From contig JAUHYW010000014.1 of assembly GCA_030426085.1 (NCBI GenBank), positions 1-64,000 of the forward strand: 64,000 nucleotides of DNA. The letters run 5' to 3'. The position numbers and the translations under genes were made by a program. Numbering within the stretch: position 1 is the first letter of the stretch; each line of letters begins with the position of its first letter. A model generated the notes under the pieces. The model was given only the letters and a program-made list of their open reading frames with translations. It did no database searches and had not been told where the DNA came from. Of this stretch, positions 55,405-63,836 are shown piece after piece. Source of the stretch: a bacterium (GTDB taxonomy: Bacteria; Myxococcota_A; Bradymonadia; UBA7976; UBA1532).

Positions 55405-56420
55405 CACCACGCGACCTCCATCATCGATACGTTCAGCCCCGAGCCGATGCCCATCAGCGCCACCGTGTCCCCGGCCCGGATGGTGCCCGCCTCGACCCCC
55501 TTGGACAGCGTCATCGGCACCGACGCCGGCCCCACGTTGCCCAGCTCGGGGAAGGTGAGGATGGCCTTCTCCGGGCTCAGCCCCAGGGTCTGGCACAGCG
55601 TGCGGGTGTGCACCGCGCTGACCTGATGCAGCACCAGGTGATCGAGCCGGGCGTCGCTCCAGCCCAGCTCTTCCTGCGCGGCGGTCCAGGTGCGCATCGC
55701 CAGCGCCACGCCCTGCTTCAAGAGCGTCGCGGTGTCGGTCGTCATCCGCTCGTGCGTGCCCCGGCAGAGGTGGCTCCACTCGGTCGCCGCCCGGCTCACC
55801 CCGCCCCGCAGCCGGTGCCCGTCGGGGGCCACGTCGTCCCGGGCGAGCAGCATCGCCACCGCGCCCGAACCCAGGGTCAGCGTGGCGAACTCGGCCCGGA
55901 AGTCGTCGAGGGTCGTCTCGGGCCGGGCCAGCCGGGCCAGCGTCTGCTCCTGGATGTGGCGCGAACCCTCGCCGTCGACGATCAGCGCGTAGTCCATCGC
56001 GCCCCGCTCGAGCAGCGCCCCGGCCAGCTCCATCGCGTTGAGGAAGGCCAGGCAGGCGTTGCCCAGATCGTAGTTGAGGCAGTGGGGGCCCAGCCCCAGC
56101 CGCCCGTGCACCATGCACGCGGTCGACGGCTCGAGATACTGCCGGCAGACCGAGGTGTTGAAGACCACCCCGATGCGCTGCCGGTCGACGCCGACCTCGG
56201 CGATGACCTTCTCGGCGGCCAGCGCCGCCGCCTCGTCGGGCTCGACGCCCGGATCCCACCAGCGCCGGGCCTCGATGCCGGCCAGCGCCCGCAGCGTATC
56301 GGGGCGCATGCCCAGCCGCTGCATCGTCTCGGCGAGCCGGTCCTCGAACATCGTCGACGGGATGCGGTGGGGCGCGTCCACGTGGGCCACCCCGGCGATC
56401 ACCACCTTCTCGAACATCAT
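55404..56420 (-). CDS. oleA: Acyl-CoA condensing thiolase OleA
   Basis: Encodes 338 residues of the thiolase/KAS III family. The nucleophile is Cys123 in GNACLAF, and the later HQVS (His) and GNVGPAS (Asn) supply the rest of the triad. OleA joins two long-chain acyl-CoAs head to head in a non-decarboxylative Claisen condensation, the first step of olefin synthesis. ATG 56420 (a second ATG at 56417) follows GGAGAG by about 8 bp, so the in-frame extension to 56528 is rejected. It is the first gene of the oleABCD operon, divergent from the amidotransferase at 56594; the 173-bp gap must carry the operon promoter. Confidence 0.94.
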   Translation of the reverse strand: MMFEKVVIAGVAHVDAPHRIPSTMFEDRLAETMQRLGMRPDTLRALAGIEARRWWDPGVEPDEAAALAAEKVIAEVGVDRQRIGVVFNTSVCRQYLEPSTACMVHGRLGLGPHCLNYDLGNACLAFLNAMELAGALLERGAMDYALIVDGEGSRHIQEQTLARLARPETTLDDFRAEFATLTLGSGAVAMLLARDDVAPDGHRLRGGVSRAATEWSHLCRGTHERMTTDTATLLKQGVALAMRTWTAAQEELGWSDARLDHLVLHQVSAVHTRTLCQTLGLSPEKAILTFPELGNVGPASVPMTLSKGVEAGTIRAGDTVALMGIGSGLNVSMMEVAW

Positions 56421-56593
56421 CTGGGCACTCTCCGGTGAATCCGTGCACCGTGCGGCGCGGTTGGACCGCGGATCGGGGAGCCGTGTCAACCGCCGTCGAC
56501 GCCGCGGCCGGGGTGGGGGAGCGGTCACGGTGTCGGGCCCGGCGAGGGGTCCACCGCTGCCGGCGACCCCCGCGGTGCGCTATCATGCGCGCC

Positions 56594-57475
56594 ATGTGCA
56601 GAATCTTCGGCTTCCGCAGCGTGCTCCAGAGTCAGGTCCACCGGTCGCTGATGAGCGCCGACAACGCGCTCGCCGTGCAGAGCGAGAACCACCCCGACGG
56701 GTGGGGGGTGGCGTACTACGTGGCCGGGGCGCCGCACCTCATCAAGTCGGCCGGCACCGCGCTCGGCGACAAGCTCTTCCACCGGGTCTCGGGGGTGGTG
56801 ACCAGCCAGACGGTGCTGGCCCACATCCGCAAGGCGACCCAGGGCGAGATCACCCCGCTCAACTGCCACCCGTTCCAATACGGGCGGTGGGTGATGTGCC
56901 ACAACGGGGACATCCGCGACTTCGCCCGCCACCGGGAGGCCCTCAAGGCCGAGATCGCGCCCGCGCTGCGGGGGTTCATCCTCGGCGACACCGACAGCGA
57001 GGTGCTCTTCCACCTCTTCTTGACCTACCTGACCTTCGAGGCCGACCCCCAGCGGCGGGGCACGCCGGTCGAGGCGGTGGTGCGCGCCCTGCGCAAGACG
57101 GTGGAGACGGCCCGCCGCATCTGTGATCCGCCGGGGGCCGCGCCGGGGCACGAGAAGCGGGCGCTGCTGACGCTGGTGGTCAGCGACGGCGAGATCATGG
57201 TGGCCCACCAGGGCGGCAAGGAGCTGCACTACAGCACCTACAAGACCGCCTGCCCCGAGCGGGACGGCTGCCCGTTCTACCGCCCCGAGTGCGAGGCCGA
57301 GACCCAGACCGGCTATGTGAATCACTTCATCGTGACCAGCGAGCACCTGCACGGGGAGAACGTCTGGCTGCCGATGGCCGAGGGCGACATCGTCGCCGTC
57401 GATCACTTCATGCGGCTGCATCGCTACCCGGCGAAGACCCCCCCCGGGGACGCGCTGCGGGTGCTCGCCGGATGA
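56594..57475 (+). CDS. Class II glutamine amidotransferase (YafJ-like)
   Basis: Encodes 293 residues. Cys2 (MCRIFGFRS) becomes the N-terminal nucleophile after Met removal. Further Ntn-type motifs are NHPDGWGVAYY, RKAT, CHPF, CHNGD and DTDSE. The family is related to the glutaminase domain of GltB/GlmS and to EgtC, but free-standing members of the YafJ type have no settled acceptor. A Cys-containing segment (CPERDGCPFYRPEC, about residues 218-231) could bind metal. ATG 56594 is fixed by the need for Cys at position 2; the in-frame extension to 56435 overlaps the oleA promoter. It overlaps the next gene by 4 bp (ATGA). Confidence 0.9.
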   Translation: MCRIFGFRSVLQSQVHRSLMSADNALAVQSENHPDGWGVAYYVAGAPHLIKSAGTALGDKLFHRVSGVVTSQTVLAHIRKATQGEITPLNCHPFQYGRWVMCHNGDIRDFARHREALKAEIAPALRGFILGDTDSEVLFHLFLTYLTFEADPQRRGTPVEAVVRALRKTVETARRICDPPGAAPGHEKRALLTLVVSDGEIMVAHQGGKELHYSTYKTACPERDGCPFYRPECEAETQTGYVNHFIVTSEHLHGENVWLPMAEGDIVAVDHFMRLHRYPAKTPPGDALRVLAG

Positions 57476-57717
57476 GCGACCCGACCGACCCCTCGGGGAT
57501 CCCGCCGCCGTCGGACGCGCCCCGGGGCGAGGCCCCCGCCTGGGCCCCCCTGGCCGGGCTGGCCGGGCTGCTGCTCATGCTGCTGTTCACCGCGTGGTAC
57601 ATCGACACCGAGCCGGCGCCCCCCTGGCCCGACGCCGCGGTCGACGCCGGGCCCGACGCCGCGCCCGACGCGGCAGGCGGCGCCGGGGACGGCGGGGTGG
57701 AGCGCCGGACCCCCTGA
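57472..57717 (+). CDS. Small single-helix membrane protein
   Basis: Encodes 81 residues: a Pro/Ser-rich N terminus, one hydrophobic helix (about 25-45, LAGLAGLLLMLLFTAWYI), and an Asp/Ala/Pro-rich tail like the tethers of the lipoproteins in this window. Its ATG overlaps the amidotransferase stop by 4 bp, so it should be co-translated. No family was recognised. The tail composition suggests that the C-terminal part lies outside the cytoplasm. Confidence 0.72.
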   Translation: MSDPTDPSGIPPPSDAPRGEAPAWAPLAGLAGLLLMLLFTAWYIDTEPAPPWPDAAVDAGPDAAPDAAGGAGDGGVERRTP

Positions 57718-57801
57718 ACGACCCGTTGGGACATCTCCGTTACATCTGCCGGGCCATCATCGGGCTGCGCGACCCGACAACCCGCTCCCAGGAGGGACCC
57801 G

Positions 57802-58440
57802 ATGATGACCGCGCTCGACTTCCGCGCTCTGCGCCTCGCCGCGCTCGCCGCCGCACTGCTGCTGCCCGCCGCCGCCTTCGGGCAGGCGTCGGTCAAGTTC
57901 ACCAAGGACAGCGGGGTCTCGGCCCAGGCCAACGCCGGCTGCTGGCCCGACGGCACGACCAACTTCTCCGACAGCGGCCCCGGCCAGTACGAGTGGAGCC
58001 TGACCGTCTCCGACGACATCCTGGCGTCCGTCATCGCCGCGGCGGACACCGCGACCGAGGCCCAGCTCGTGTTCAGCGACTCGGGCAACGTGGCCACGAC
58101 CGGCACCGGCACCGCGGCCGAGGGCACCACCACCGCGCCGGCGCTCATCTTCACGGTCGACGGCACCCCGATCAGCGTCGGCGCCGGGACCTCGAGCCCG
58201 ACCGGCTGCTCGGGCTGCGTGCGCACCTGGACGGTGGACTTCGGCGGGGCCCTGCTCACCACGCTCGGCCTCACCGCGTGCGGGCAGAGCGTCGACATCG
58301 AGATCACCCTCTCCGGCGACGCGACCGCCGGCTGCGGGGTCGAGACGAACGGCCACGGCAGCGCCACCTGGCGCGGGCAGGGGGTCTACCCCGGCATCAA
58401 GCCCCGGCTGTTCTACGACGGCAGCCTGACGGGCTGCTGA
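57802..58440 (+). CDS. Secreted Cys-containing hypothetical protein
   Basis: Encodes 212 residues. ATG 57802 (a second at 57805) follows GGAGG by 6 bp. The signal peptide has a long hydrophobic core and ends Ala-Phe-Gly-Gln-Ala. The mature part is Thr/Ser/Gly-rich and beta-like and has six Cys, an even number that fits disulfides outside the cytoplasm; one sits at the very C terminus (Gly-Cys-stop). No family was recognised. It lies 22 bp upstream of the STAND regulator on the same strand. Confidence 0.8.
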   Translation: MMTALDFRALRLAALAAALLLPAAAFGQASVKFTKDSGVSAQANAGCWPDGTTNFSDSGPGQYEWSLTVSDDILASVIAAADTATEAQLVFSDSGNVATTGTGTAAEGTTTAPALIFTVDGTPISVGAGTSSPTGCSGCVRTWTVDFGGALLTTLGLTACGQSVDIEITLSGDATAGCGVETNGHGSATWRGQGVYPGIKPRLFYDGSLTGC

Positions 58441-58462
58441 GCCCGCCGCGTCTCGGAGCCCG

Positions 58463-61330
58463 ATGAGGCGCCCCGACCCCCGCCCCGCGCTGCTCGCCGT
58501 CGTCGGCCGCGACGCCGACCTCGACGGCCTCCTGCCCGACCTCGCCGCCCGCGGCTTCCAGCCCGTGCACCGCCCGCCCGACGACTGCGCCGCGCCGCTG
58601 GCCGGGGTGCTGGCCGCCGACGCCCCGCCCGGCGCCATCCGCCGCTGGCGGGCCGGCGGCCTGCGCTGCCCCATCCTGTGCCTGGCCCGCGCCGAGCCGG
58701 CCGTCGCCGCCGAGCAGCTCGACGCCGGCGCCGACGCGCTGCTGGTGCCCCCGCTCAGCGCCGACGGGGTCGCGCTGAGCCTCGCGGTGGCCGCCCGCCG
58801 GACGCCCGACCGGCTGCGCCTCGACGACCGCCTCGTCGACCTCGACACCGGCACCGTGCAGGGCCCCGGGGGATCGGCCGGGCTGACGCCCACCGAGGCC
58901 CGCCTGCTCGCCGAGCTGCACGCCGCGGGCGGGCGCCCCGTGCCCCGGGCCGCGCTGCTGCGGCGGGTGTGGGGCTTCGCGCCCGGGGTGCGCAGCCGGG
59001 CCCTGGACAACGCCGTGCGCCGCCTGCGCACCAAGCTCGAGCCCGACCCCGACGCGCCGCGCTACGTCCTGACCGTGCACCGGGTGGGCTACCGCCTGCG
59101 GGCGCCGTCGGCGGCGCGGCCGCCCCCGGCGCGCGACCCCCGCCGAGCGGACGATCCGGTGCCATGCGTCGGGCGGGGGCCCGATCGGGCGGCGGTCGAG
59201 GCGGCGCTGACGGCCCACGGCGCCTGCTGGATCTGGGGCCCGGCGGGCGTGGGCAAGACCCGCCTCGCCGCCGAGGTCGCGGCCGCGCGGAGCGAGGCGC
59301 GGTGGCTGAGCGACGTCGTCGGGCAGGGCGGCGACCACCTCGCCGTGCGCATCGCGGCCGCGCTCGACGTCGGCCTGCCGCTGGGCGCCCGACTGGCCGA
59401 CCTGGGCCCGCTGCTGGCGCCCCGGGGACCGACGCTGCTGGTGTTCGACGCCCTGCCCGATCCGCTGGCCGGGGCCCTGCTCGACGCGCTGCCCCGCTGG
59501 CGGCAGACCGCCCCCCGGTGCCACGTCCTCGTGACCGCCCGCCGCCGGGCCGGGATCGCCGGCGCGCACCGGCTCGCCCCGCTCGACCCGGCCGCGGCCC
59601 GCCGCTTGATCCGGGCCGCCGCCGAGCGCCACCGCCCGCTGCCACCCGAGGCCGATCCGGCCCTCGACCGGCTCGTGGCCCGCCTCGACGGCCTGCCCCA
59701 GACGCTGCTGCTCGTCGCCGCCCGCCTGCGCTACGGCCGCGCCACCGCGCTGGTCCACGATCTGCCCCCGGCCGACGCCCTGGCCGACGCGCTCGACCGC
59801 ACCTGGCGCCGCCTCGACCGCTGGCGCCGGGCGCTGCTGACCGCCGCGACGCTCTTCGTGGGCGACTTCGACCTGGCCGACCTCGACGCGATCGGGCCGG
59901 TGCCCGATCCGGCGGCGCCCGACACCGCCGCGCTGGTCGACGACCTCGTCGCCGCGGGCCTGCTGGAGCCGATCGGCGCGCCGCCCCGGCTGCGCCTGCT
60001 GCCCGCGACCCGGGCCGCGGTGCGCGCCCGCTCGGCGCCGGGCCTGGGCCTCGTGGAGCGCTACGCCCGCCACCGGATCGGCCGGGCCGAGCGGCTCGTC
60101 GACCGCCTCGTGGGCGACGACGCGGCGGCCGCCATCGGCGCGCTGGTCGCCGAGCTGCCGACTCTGGAGGCGCTGGTCGCCCACCCCCCGGGCCTCGACC
60201 CCGACCTGCGCAGCCGGGCGGCGCTGGCCATCGGGCGCTGCCTGGGTCAGCGGCGGGTCCTGCCGGGGCACGCCGAGCGCCTCGCCGGGATCCGGCGGCT
60301 CGATCCGCCCCCCGATCGGGCCATCGCCCACCGCCTGGCGCTCCAGCAGGCCCGCTTCGAGCGGCTCACCGGCCGCTTCGACGCGGCGGCGGCCACGCTG
60401 CGGGGCCTCGAAGCGCCGCCGGGCCTCGGCGGGCGGGATGGCCTCGAGCGGGCGTGGATCCACCTGCGGGCCGGGCGGCTCGACGACGCCGAGGCGGCGA
60501 TCGAGCGGGGGCTGGCCGCCGCGCTGGCCGACGGCGATCGGCTGTCCGAGGGCGAGCTGCTCGACCGGGCGGCGACGGTCGCCCGCCGCCGGGGCCAGCT
60601 CGACCGGGCGGCGTCGCTCGGGGCCCGGGCCATCGATGCGCTGCGCGAGGCGGGCGCGGTCTGGCCCGAGCTGATCGCGGTGGGCAACGCGGCGCTGCTG
60701 CACCTCGCCCGCGGCGAGCGGGACCGGGCCGAGACGACGTGGCGCGCGCTGGCCGAGCGGGCGGCCGGGGTCGCCCGGTGGGGGGTCGAGGTCGGCGCCC
60801 GCATCAACCTGGGCGCGGCGCTCCTGGCCCGGGGTCGGCACGGCGAGGCCGAGGTCCACCTCGAGGCGGCGTTCGCCCGGGCCACGGCCGGCGGCTTGCG
60901 GGCCGAGCGGGCGCTGTCCCGCTATCACCTGGGGCGGCTGCGGCTCGACCGGGGCGACCCCGAGCCGGCGGCCCACGCCGCGCTGTCCGAGGCCCGGGCC
61001 CTCGCCGCGACGCTGGGGGAGGAGCGCGTCGCCGCGGCCGCGTCCCTCTGGCGGGCGCTGGCCGATCACCTCGCCGGGCGGCGGTCCGCGGCCGACGCCG
61101 GCTACCGGCAGTGCGGCCCCGATCTGGCCCGCCTCGCGCCGGCGCTGGTGCCGTTGTGGGCCTTCGCCCGGCGGCGGCTCGATCCGCAGGCCGGGCCGAT
61201 CCCCGAAGGCCCCGACCCGGTGATCCACGCGGCCTTGCAGGCCCGGGACGCGGGCCGGATCCACCCCGACGAGGCGCCGCTGGCCGCCCGCTCCATCGAG
61301 CTGCGGGTCGCGCTGCGCCTCGTCCGCTGA
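58463..61330 (+). CDS. Winged-helix/STAND ATPase/TPR transcriptional regulator
   Basis: Encodes 955 residues. The N-terminal 115 residues look like a response-regulator receiver fold without a clear phosphorylation pocket. An OmpR/PhoB-type winged helix follows (about 135-212; LTPTEARLL, RALDNAVRRLRTKLE, VLTVHRVGYRL). The STAND ATPase has Walker A GPAGVGKT at 259-266 and a Walker-B-like LLVFDA. The rest (about 560-920) is TPR-like helical repeat. Proteins of this design, such as AfsR-like regulators, sense a signal through the repeats and switch on genes in an ATP-dependent way. ATG 58463 follows GGAG by 4 bp. The trigger and target genes are unknown; the secreted protein just upstream may be a target. 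Confidence 0.85.
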   Translation: MRRPDPRPALLAVVGRDADLDGLLPDLAARGFQPVHRPPDDCAAPLAGVLAADAPPGAIRRWRAGGLRCPILCLARAEPAVAAEQLDAGADALLVPPLSADGVALSLAVAARRTPDRLRLDDRLVDLDTGTVQGPGGSAGLTPTEARLLAELHAAGGRPVPRAALLRRVWGFAPGVRSRALDNAVRRLRTKLEPDPDAPRYVLTVHRVGYRLRAPSAARPPPARDPRRADDPVPCVGRGPDRAAVEAALTAHGACWIWGPAGVGKTRLAAEVAAARSEARWLSDVVGQGGDHLAVRIAAALDVGLPLGARLADLGPLLAPRGPTLLVFDALPDPLAGALLDALPRWRQTAPRCHVLVTARRRAGIAGAHRLAPLDPAAARRLIRAAAERHRPLPPEADPALDRLVARLDGLPQTLLLVAARLRYGRATALVHDLPPADALADALDRTWRRLDRWRRALLTAATLFVGDFDLADLDAIGPVPDPAAPDTAALVDDLVAAGLLEPIGAPPRLRLLPATRAAVRARSAPGLGLVERYARHRIGRAERLVDRLVGDDAAAAIGALVAELPTLEALVAHPPGLDPDLRSRAALAIGRCLGQRRVLPGHAERLAGIRRLDPPPDRAIAHRLALQQARFERLTGRFDAAAATLRGLEAPPGLGGRDGLERAWIHLRAGRLDDAEAAIERGLAAALADGDRLSEGELLDRAATVARRRGQLDRAASLGARAIDALREAGAVWPELIAVGNAALLHLARGERDRAETTWRALAERAAGVARWGVEVGARINLGAALLARGRHGEAEVHLEAAFARATAGGLRAERALSRYHLGRLRLDRGDPEPAAHAALSEARALAATLGEERVAAAASLWRALADHLAGRRSAADAGYRQCGPDLARLAPALVPLWAFARRRLDPQAGPIPEGPDPVIHAALQARDAGRIHPDEAPLAARSIELRVALRLVR

Positions 61331-61348
61331 GCGGGATCAGTTCAGCGG
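61324..61348. terminator. Inverted repeat across two convergent stop codons
   Basis: CCGCTGA (61324-61330, includes the plus-strand stop) pairs with TCAGCGG (61342-61348) over an 11-nt loop that holds the minus-strand stop. It might act as a short bidirectional terminator. There is no T-run, so the call is weak. Confidence 0.3.
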
Positions 61349-63676
61349 ATCGGTCATGCCCACCGCGTCGTCGGTGTGGAACCGGAAGTTGTCGATGAGC
61401 ACCGTCGAGCTGTAGATCTCGTCGCCCTCGTCGTGCACCGAGAACGTCAGGGTGAAGGTCTCGCCGGGCTCGATGGGCCAGCTCGTGCGCAGCCAGCAGG
61501 TCGAGGCGCCGCGCACGAAGCCGGTGTTGCGCTCGGTGCACGGGTGGAAGGGGTGGGCGAAGTAGTTGTTGTTGATCTCGATCGACGCGCCGGTGGCGTC
61601 GAACGCGATGTTGGTCGGGGCGCCGGCGTTGGTGCTCTCGGCCTCGAGGATGGCGTAGAACGTGTCGTTGAACTCGCTGCCGATGTACTCGGGGTACTCG
61701 GCGCTGAAGTAGTCGAAGTCGAACGAGAAGCTGTGGGCGTCGGCCGGCGCGGTCAGCGTGATCTGCACCTGGGCCAGGTCGCAGATCTGAGCCCCGTCGC
61801 CCCGGGCGCGCCGCGACCCCTGGAACGCCGGCGCGGGGTCGGGCATGCCGCACGCGCCGGACCGCCCGGGGATGGTCTCCGCCTCGCCCACCGCGCCGGT
61901 CGACAGCGCGGCGTAGCGGCAGCCCTCGCGGGGCGGGATGTCGGTCGACTCGTAGAGGCCGGTGACCGCCGCCGCCGCGCTGGCCGGGGCGTCGGTCTGC
62001 ACGGCCGGCCGCCGCCCGCAGAGGCCCATCGCCGCGGCGAAGCCCGCCTCCGGGCCGCAGTCGCAGGCGTCGGGGTGCTGCTCGCCGTCGAGGGTGATGG
62101 CGCACGCCTGCTCGGCCAGCGCGCGGGCCTCGACGATCGCGGCGGCGTCGGGCGCGGCCATCAGGGCCTGCATCATCTCGTCGCACACCGCCTCGGCCTC
62201 GCGCCGGGGCCCGAACCGCAGCGGATACAGCGCCACCAGCCCCTCGGCGAAGGCCACCAGCCCGTCGCCGATCGCGAGGTTGGGGGTCGGGGCGTCGAGC
62301 AGGTCGCCGACGCGCACGGTGATCTCGTCGATGCGCGGCTCGGCCTCGCCGGGGCGGGTGGAACGCACCCGGACGACCACCTCTTCGCCGCCGGTGACCG
62401 CCTCGGGATCACAAGTGGCGACCACCTGGCTGAAGATCATCTGGTCGTTGGGGGCGAGGTTCTGCGGCTCGACCTCGGCCGGATCGCCCGAGACCTGCTC
62501 GCCGTGGAACTTCACCAGCGACCACCGGGGCGGCAGCACGAGGTTGACCTGCACGTCGAGGGCGGCGGTGGCCATGTTGGGCACGAACCGCTCGCCGAAC
62601 ATGCGCCGGGCCTCGTCGACCGAGTCGAGGAACATGTAGGCCCCCTTGCCCTCGTCGGTGACCGCGTCCATCAGCCCGTCGTCGTAGCCCTCGCCCAGCC
62701 CCACGCCCACCAGGTGGATGCCCTCCTGCTCGGCGGCCCCCGCGTGGGACGCGATGAGGTCCTCGCTCAGCTCGCCGGCGTTGGCCCCGCCGTCGCTGAA
62801 CAGCATCACCCGCCCCAGGTGGCCCGGCGTCTGGTGCTCGACGGCCCGGTCGTAGGCCAGCTCCAGCGCCCGGTGCACGTTCGTCACCCCGTTGGGGCGC
62901 AGGTTGCTCAGCAGCAGGTCGAGGTCGACCTCGGGCGCCGGCACGCCGTCGACGAGCACCAGCGGATCGGCGTCGAGGCGCACGACGCTGACGGTGTCGG
63001 CCGGGCGCAGGTTCTCGAACAGCGTGCGCACCGCGGCCCGCAGCAGCGTCAGCGGGCGGCCGGCCATCGAGCCCGAGGCGTCGAGCACCAGCACGAGGTT
63101 CATCGGGGGCAGGTCTTCGCGGGCGACGTCGGGGGCCCGCACGCCGATCTGGAGGCTGTACTCGCCGGCGTTGTCGGTGGGGCGCAGCTCGGGGTGGATG
63201 GCCAGCCCCTCGGCGGCCGGGGCGTAGCTGAAGTCGGCGTAGTTGAGGAACTCGTAGGTCCGCACGACGTGGTCCGGCACGTAGCGGCCGCTGCGGATGA
63301 GGTGGCGGGCGAGCACCGGCGACGCCTGCGAGTTGGAGTCGTCGGCCGAGAGATACAGCGAGGTGGGGCCCTCGTCGACGCAGGCCTCGGGATCGGGCTC
63401 CGCGGGCGGCTCGGGCTCCTCGGGCGGCTCGGGCTCGGGGTCCCGGGGCTCTTCGGGCTGCCCCGGCGCCGGCTCGGGCTCCGGCGCCGGGGGCGCGAAC
63501 TGGCCCTCGCCTTCACCCTCGCCCTCGCCTTCGCCCTCGCCCTCGCCGCCCCAGGGCACGGCGCCCGCGTCGCTGCCGGCGTGGCTGGGGCGCGGGTCCG
63601 AGAAGGCGGCTTCGTCACAGGCGGTCAGGGCGAGCAGCGCGAGGGCGAGCAACAAGCGGGGTGGGGTGCGGGTCAT
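61337..63676 (-). CDS. VWA-domain lipoprotein with C-terminal anchor-associated beta domain
   Basis: Encodes 779 residues. The lipobox is Leu-Thr-Ala-Cys (Cys at about 20). A spacer of alternating Gly-Glu (about 44-58) and a long Pro/Glu tether follow. A VIT-like segment (about 100-190) precedes the von Willebrand A domain with MIDAS residues Asp199-x-Ser201-x-Ser203 (DASGSM), then TNVHRAL and MLFSDGGAN. The C-terminal 200 residues are beta-rich (FSFDFDYFSAEYPEYIG, VLIDNFRF) and resemble the choice-of-anchor domains of secreted bacterial proteins. ATG 63676 follows GGAG. It probably acts at the cell surface in metal-dependent binding; the ligand is unknown. Its stop is 6 bp from that of the convergent regulator. 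Confidence 0.87.
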   Translation of the reverse strand: MTRTPPRLLLALALLALTACDEAAFSDPRPSHAGSDAGAVPWGGEGEGEGEGEGEGEGQFAPPAPEPEPAPGQPEEPRDPEPEPPEEPEPPAEPDPEACVDEGPTSLYLSADDSNSQASPVLARHLIRSGRYVPDHVVRTYEFLNYADFSYAPAAEGLAIHPELRPTDNAGEYSLQIGVRAPDVAREDLPPMNLVLVLDASGSMAGRPLTLLRAAVRTLFENLRPADTVSVVRLDADPLVLVDGVPAPEVDLDLLLSNLRPNGVTNVHRALELAYDRAVEHQTPGHLGRVMLFSDGGANAGELSEDLIASHAGAAEQEGIHLVGVGLGEGYDDGLMDAVTDEGKGAYMFLDSVDEARRMFGERFVPNMATAALDVQVNLVLPPRWSLVKFHGEQVSGDPAEVEPQNLAPNDQMIFSQVVATCDPEAVTGGEEVVVRVRSTRPGEAEPRIDEITVRVGDLLDAPTPNLAIGDGLVAFAEGLVALYPLRFGPRREAEAVCDEMMQALMAAPDAAAIVEARALAEQACAITLDGEQHPDACDCGPEAGFAAAMGLCGRRPAVQTDAPASAAAAVTGLYESTDIPPREGCRYAALSTGAVGEAETIPGRSGACGMPDPAPAFQGSRRARGDGAQICDLAQVQITLTAPADAHSFSFDFDYFSAEYPEYIGSEFNDTFYAILEAESTNAGAPTNIAFDATGASIEINNNYFAHPFHPCTERNTGFVRGASTCWLRTSWPIEPGETFTLTFSVHDEGDEIYSSTVLIDNFRFHTDDAVGMTDPLN
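63503..63546 (-). repeat. Imperfect hexanucleotide repeat encoding Gly-Glu
   Basis: About seven copies of GAGGGC/GAAGGC (minus strand) encode the alternating Gly-Glu spacer of the VWA lipoprotein. Each unit keeps the frame, so slippage would change the spacer length but would not switch the gene off. Confidence 0.7.
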
Positions 63677-63836
63677 CGGGGGCTCCGTGGTCGTGATGGC
63701 CCACGGTAGGCGGCTGAAGGCCGATCTTACAGCGGCCGGACGACCCTGCGGTCGAAGGCGGGGTGATCGCCGACATCGAGGCGGCGACCGACGCCTGCGG
63801 TGAGGGGCGGGCGGCCCATGGCCGAGCCGGCCTCTG

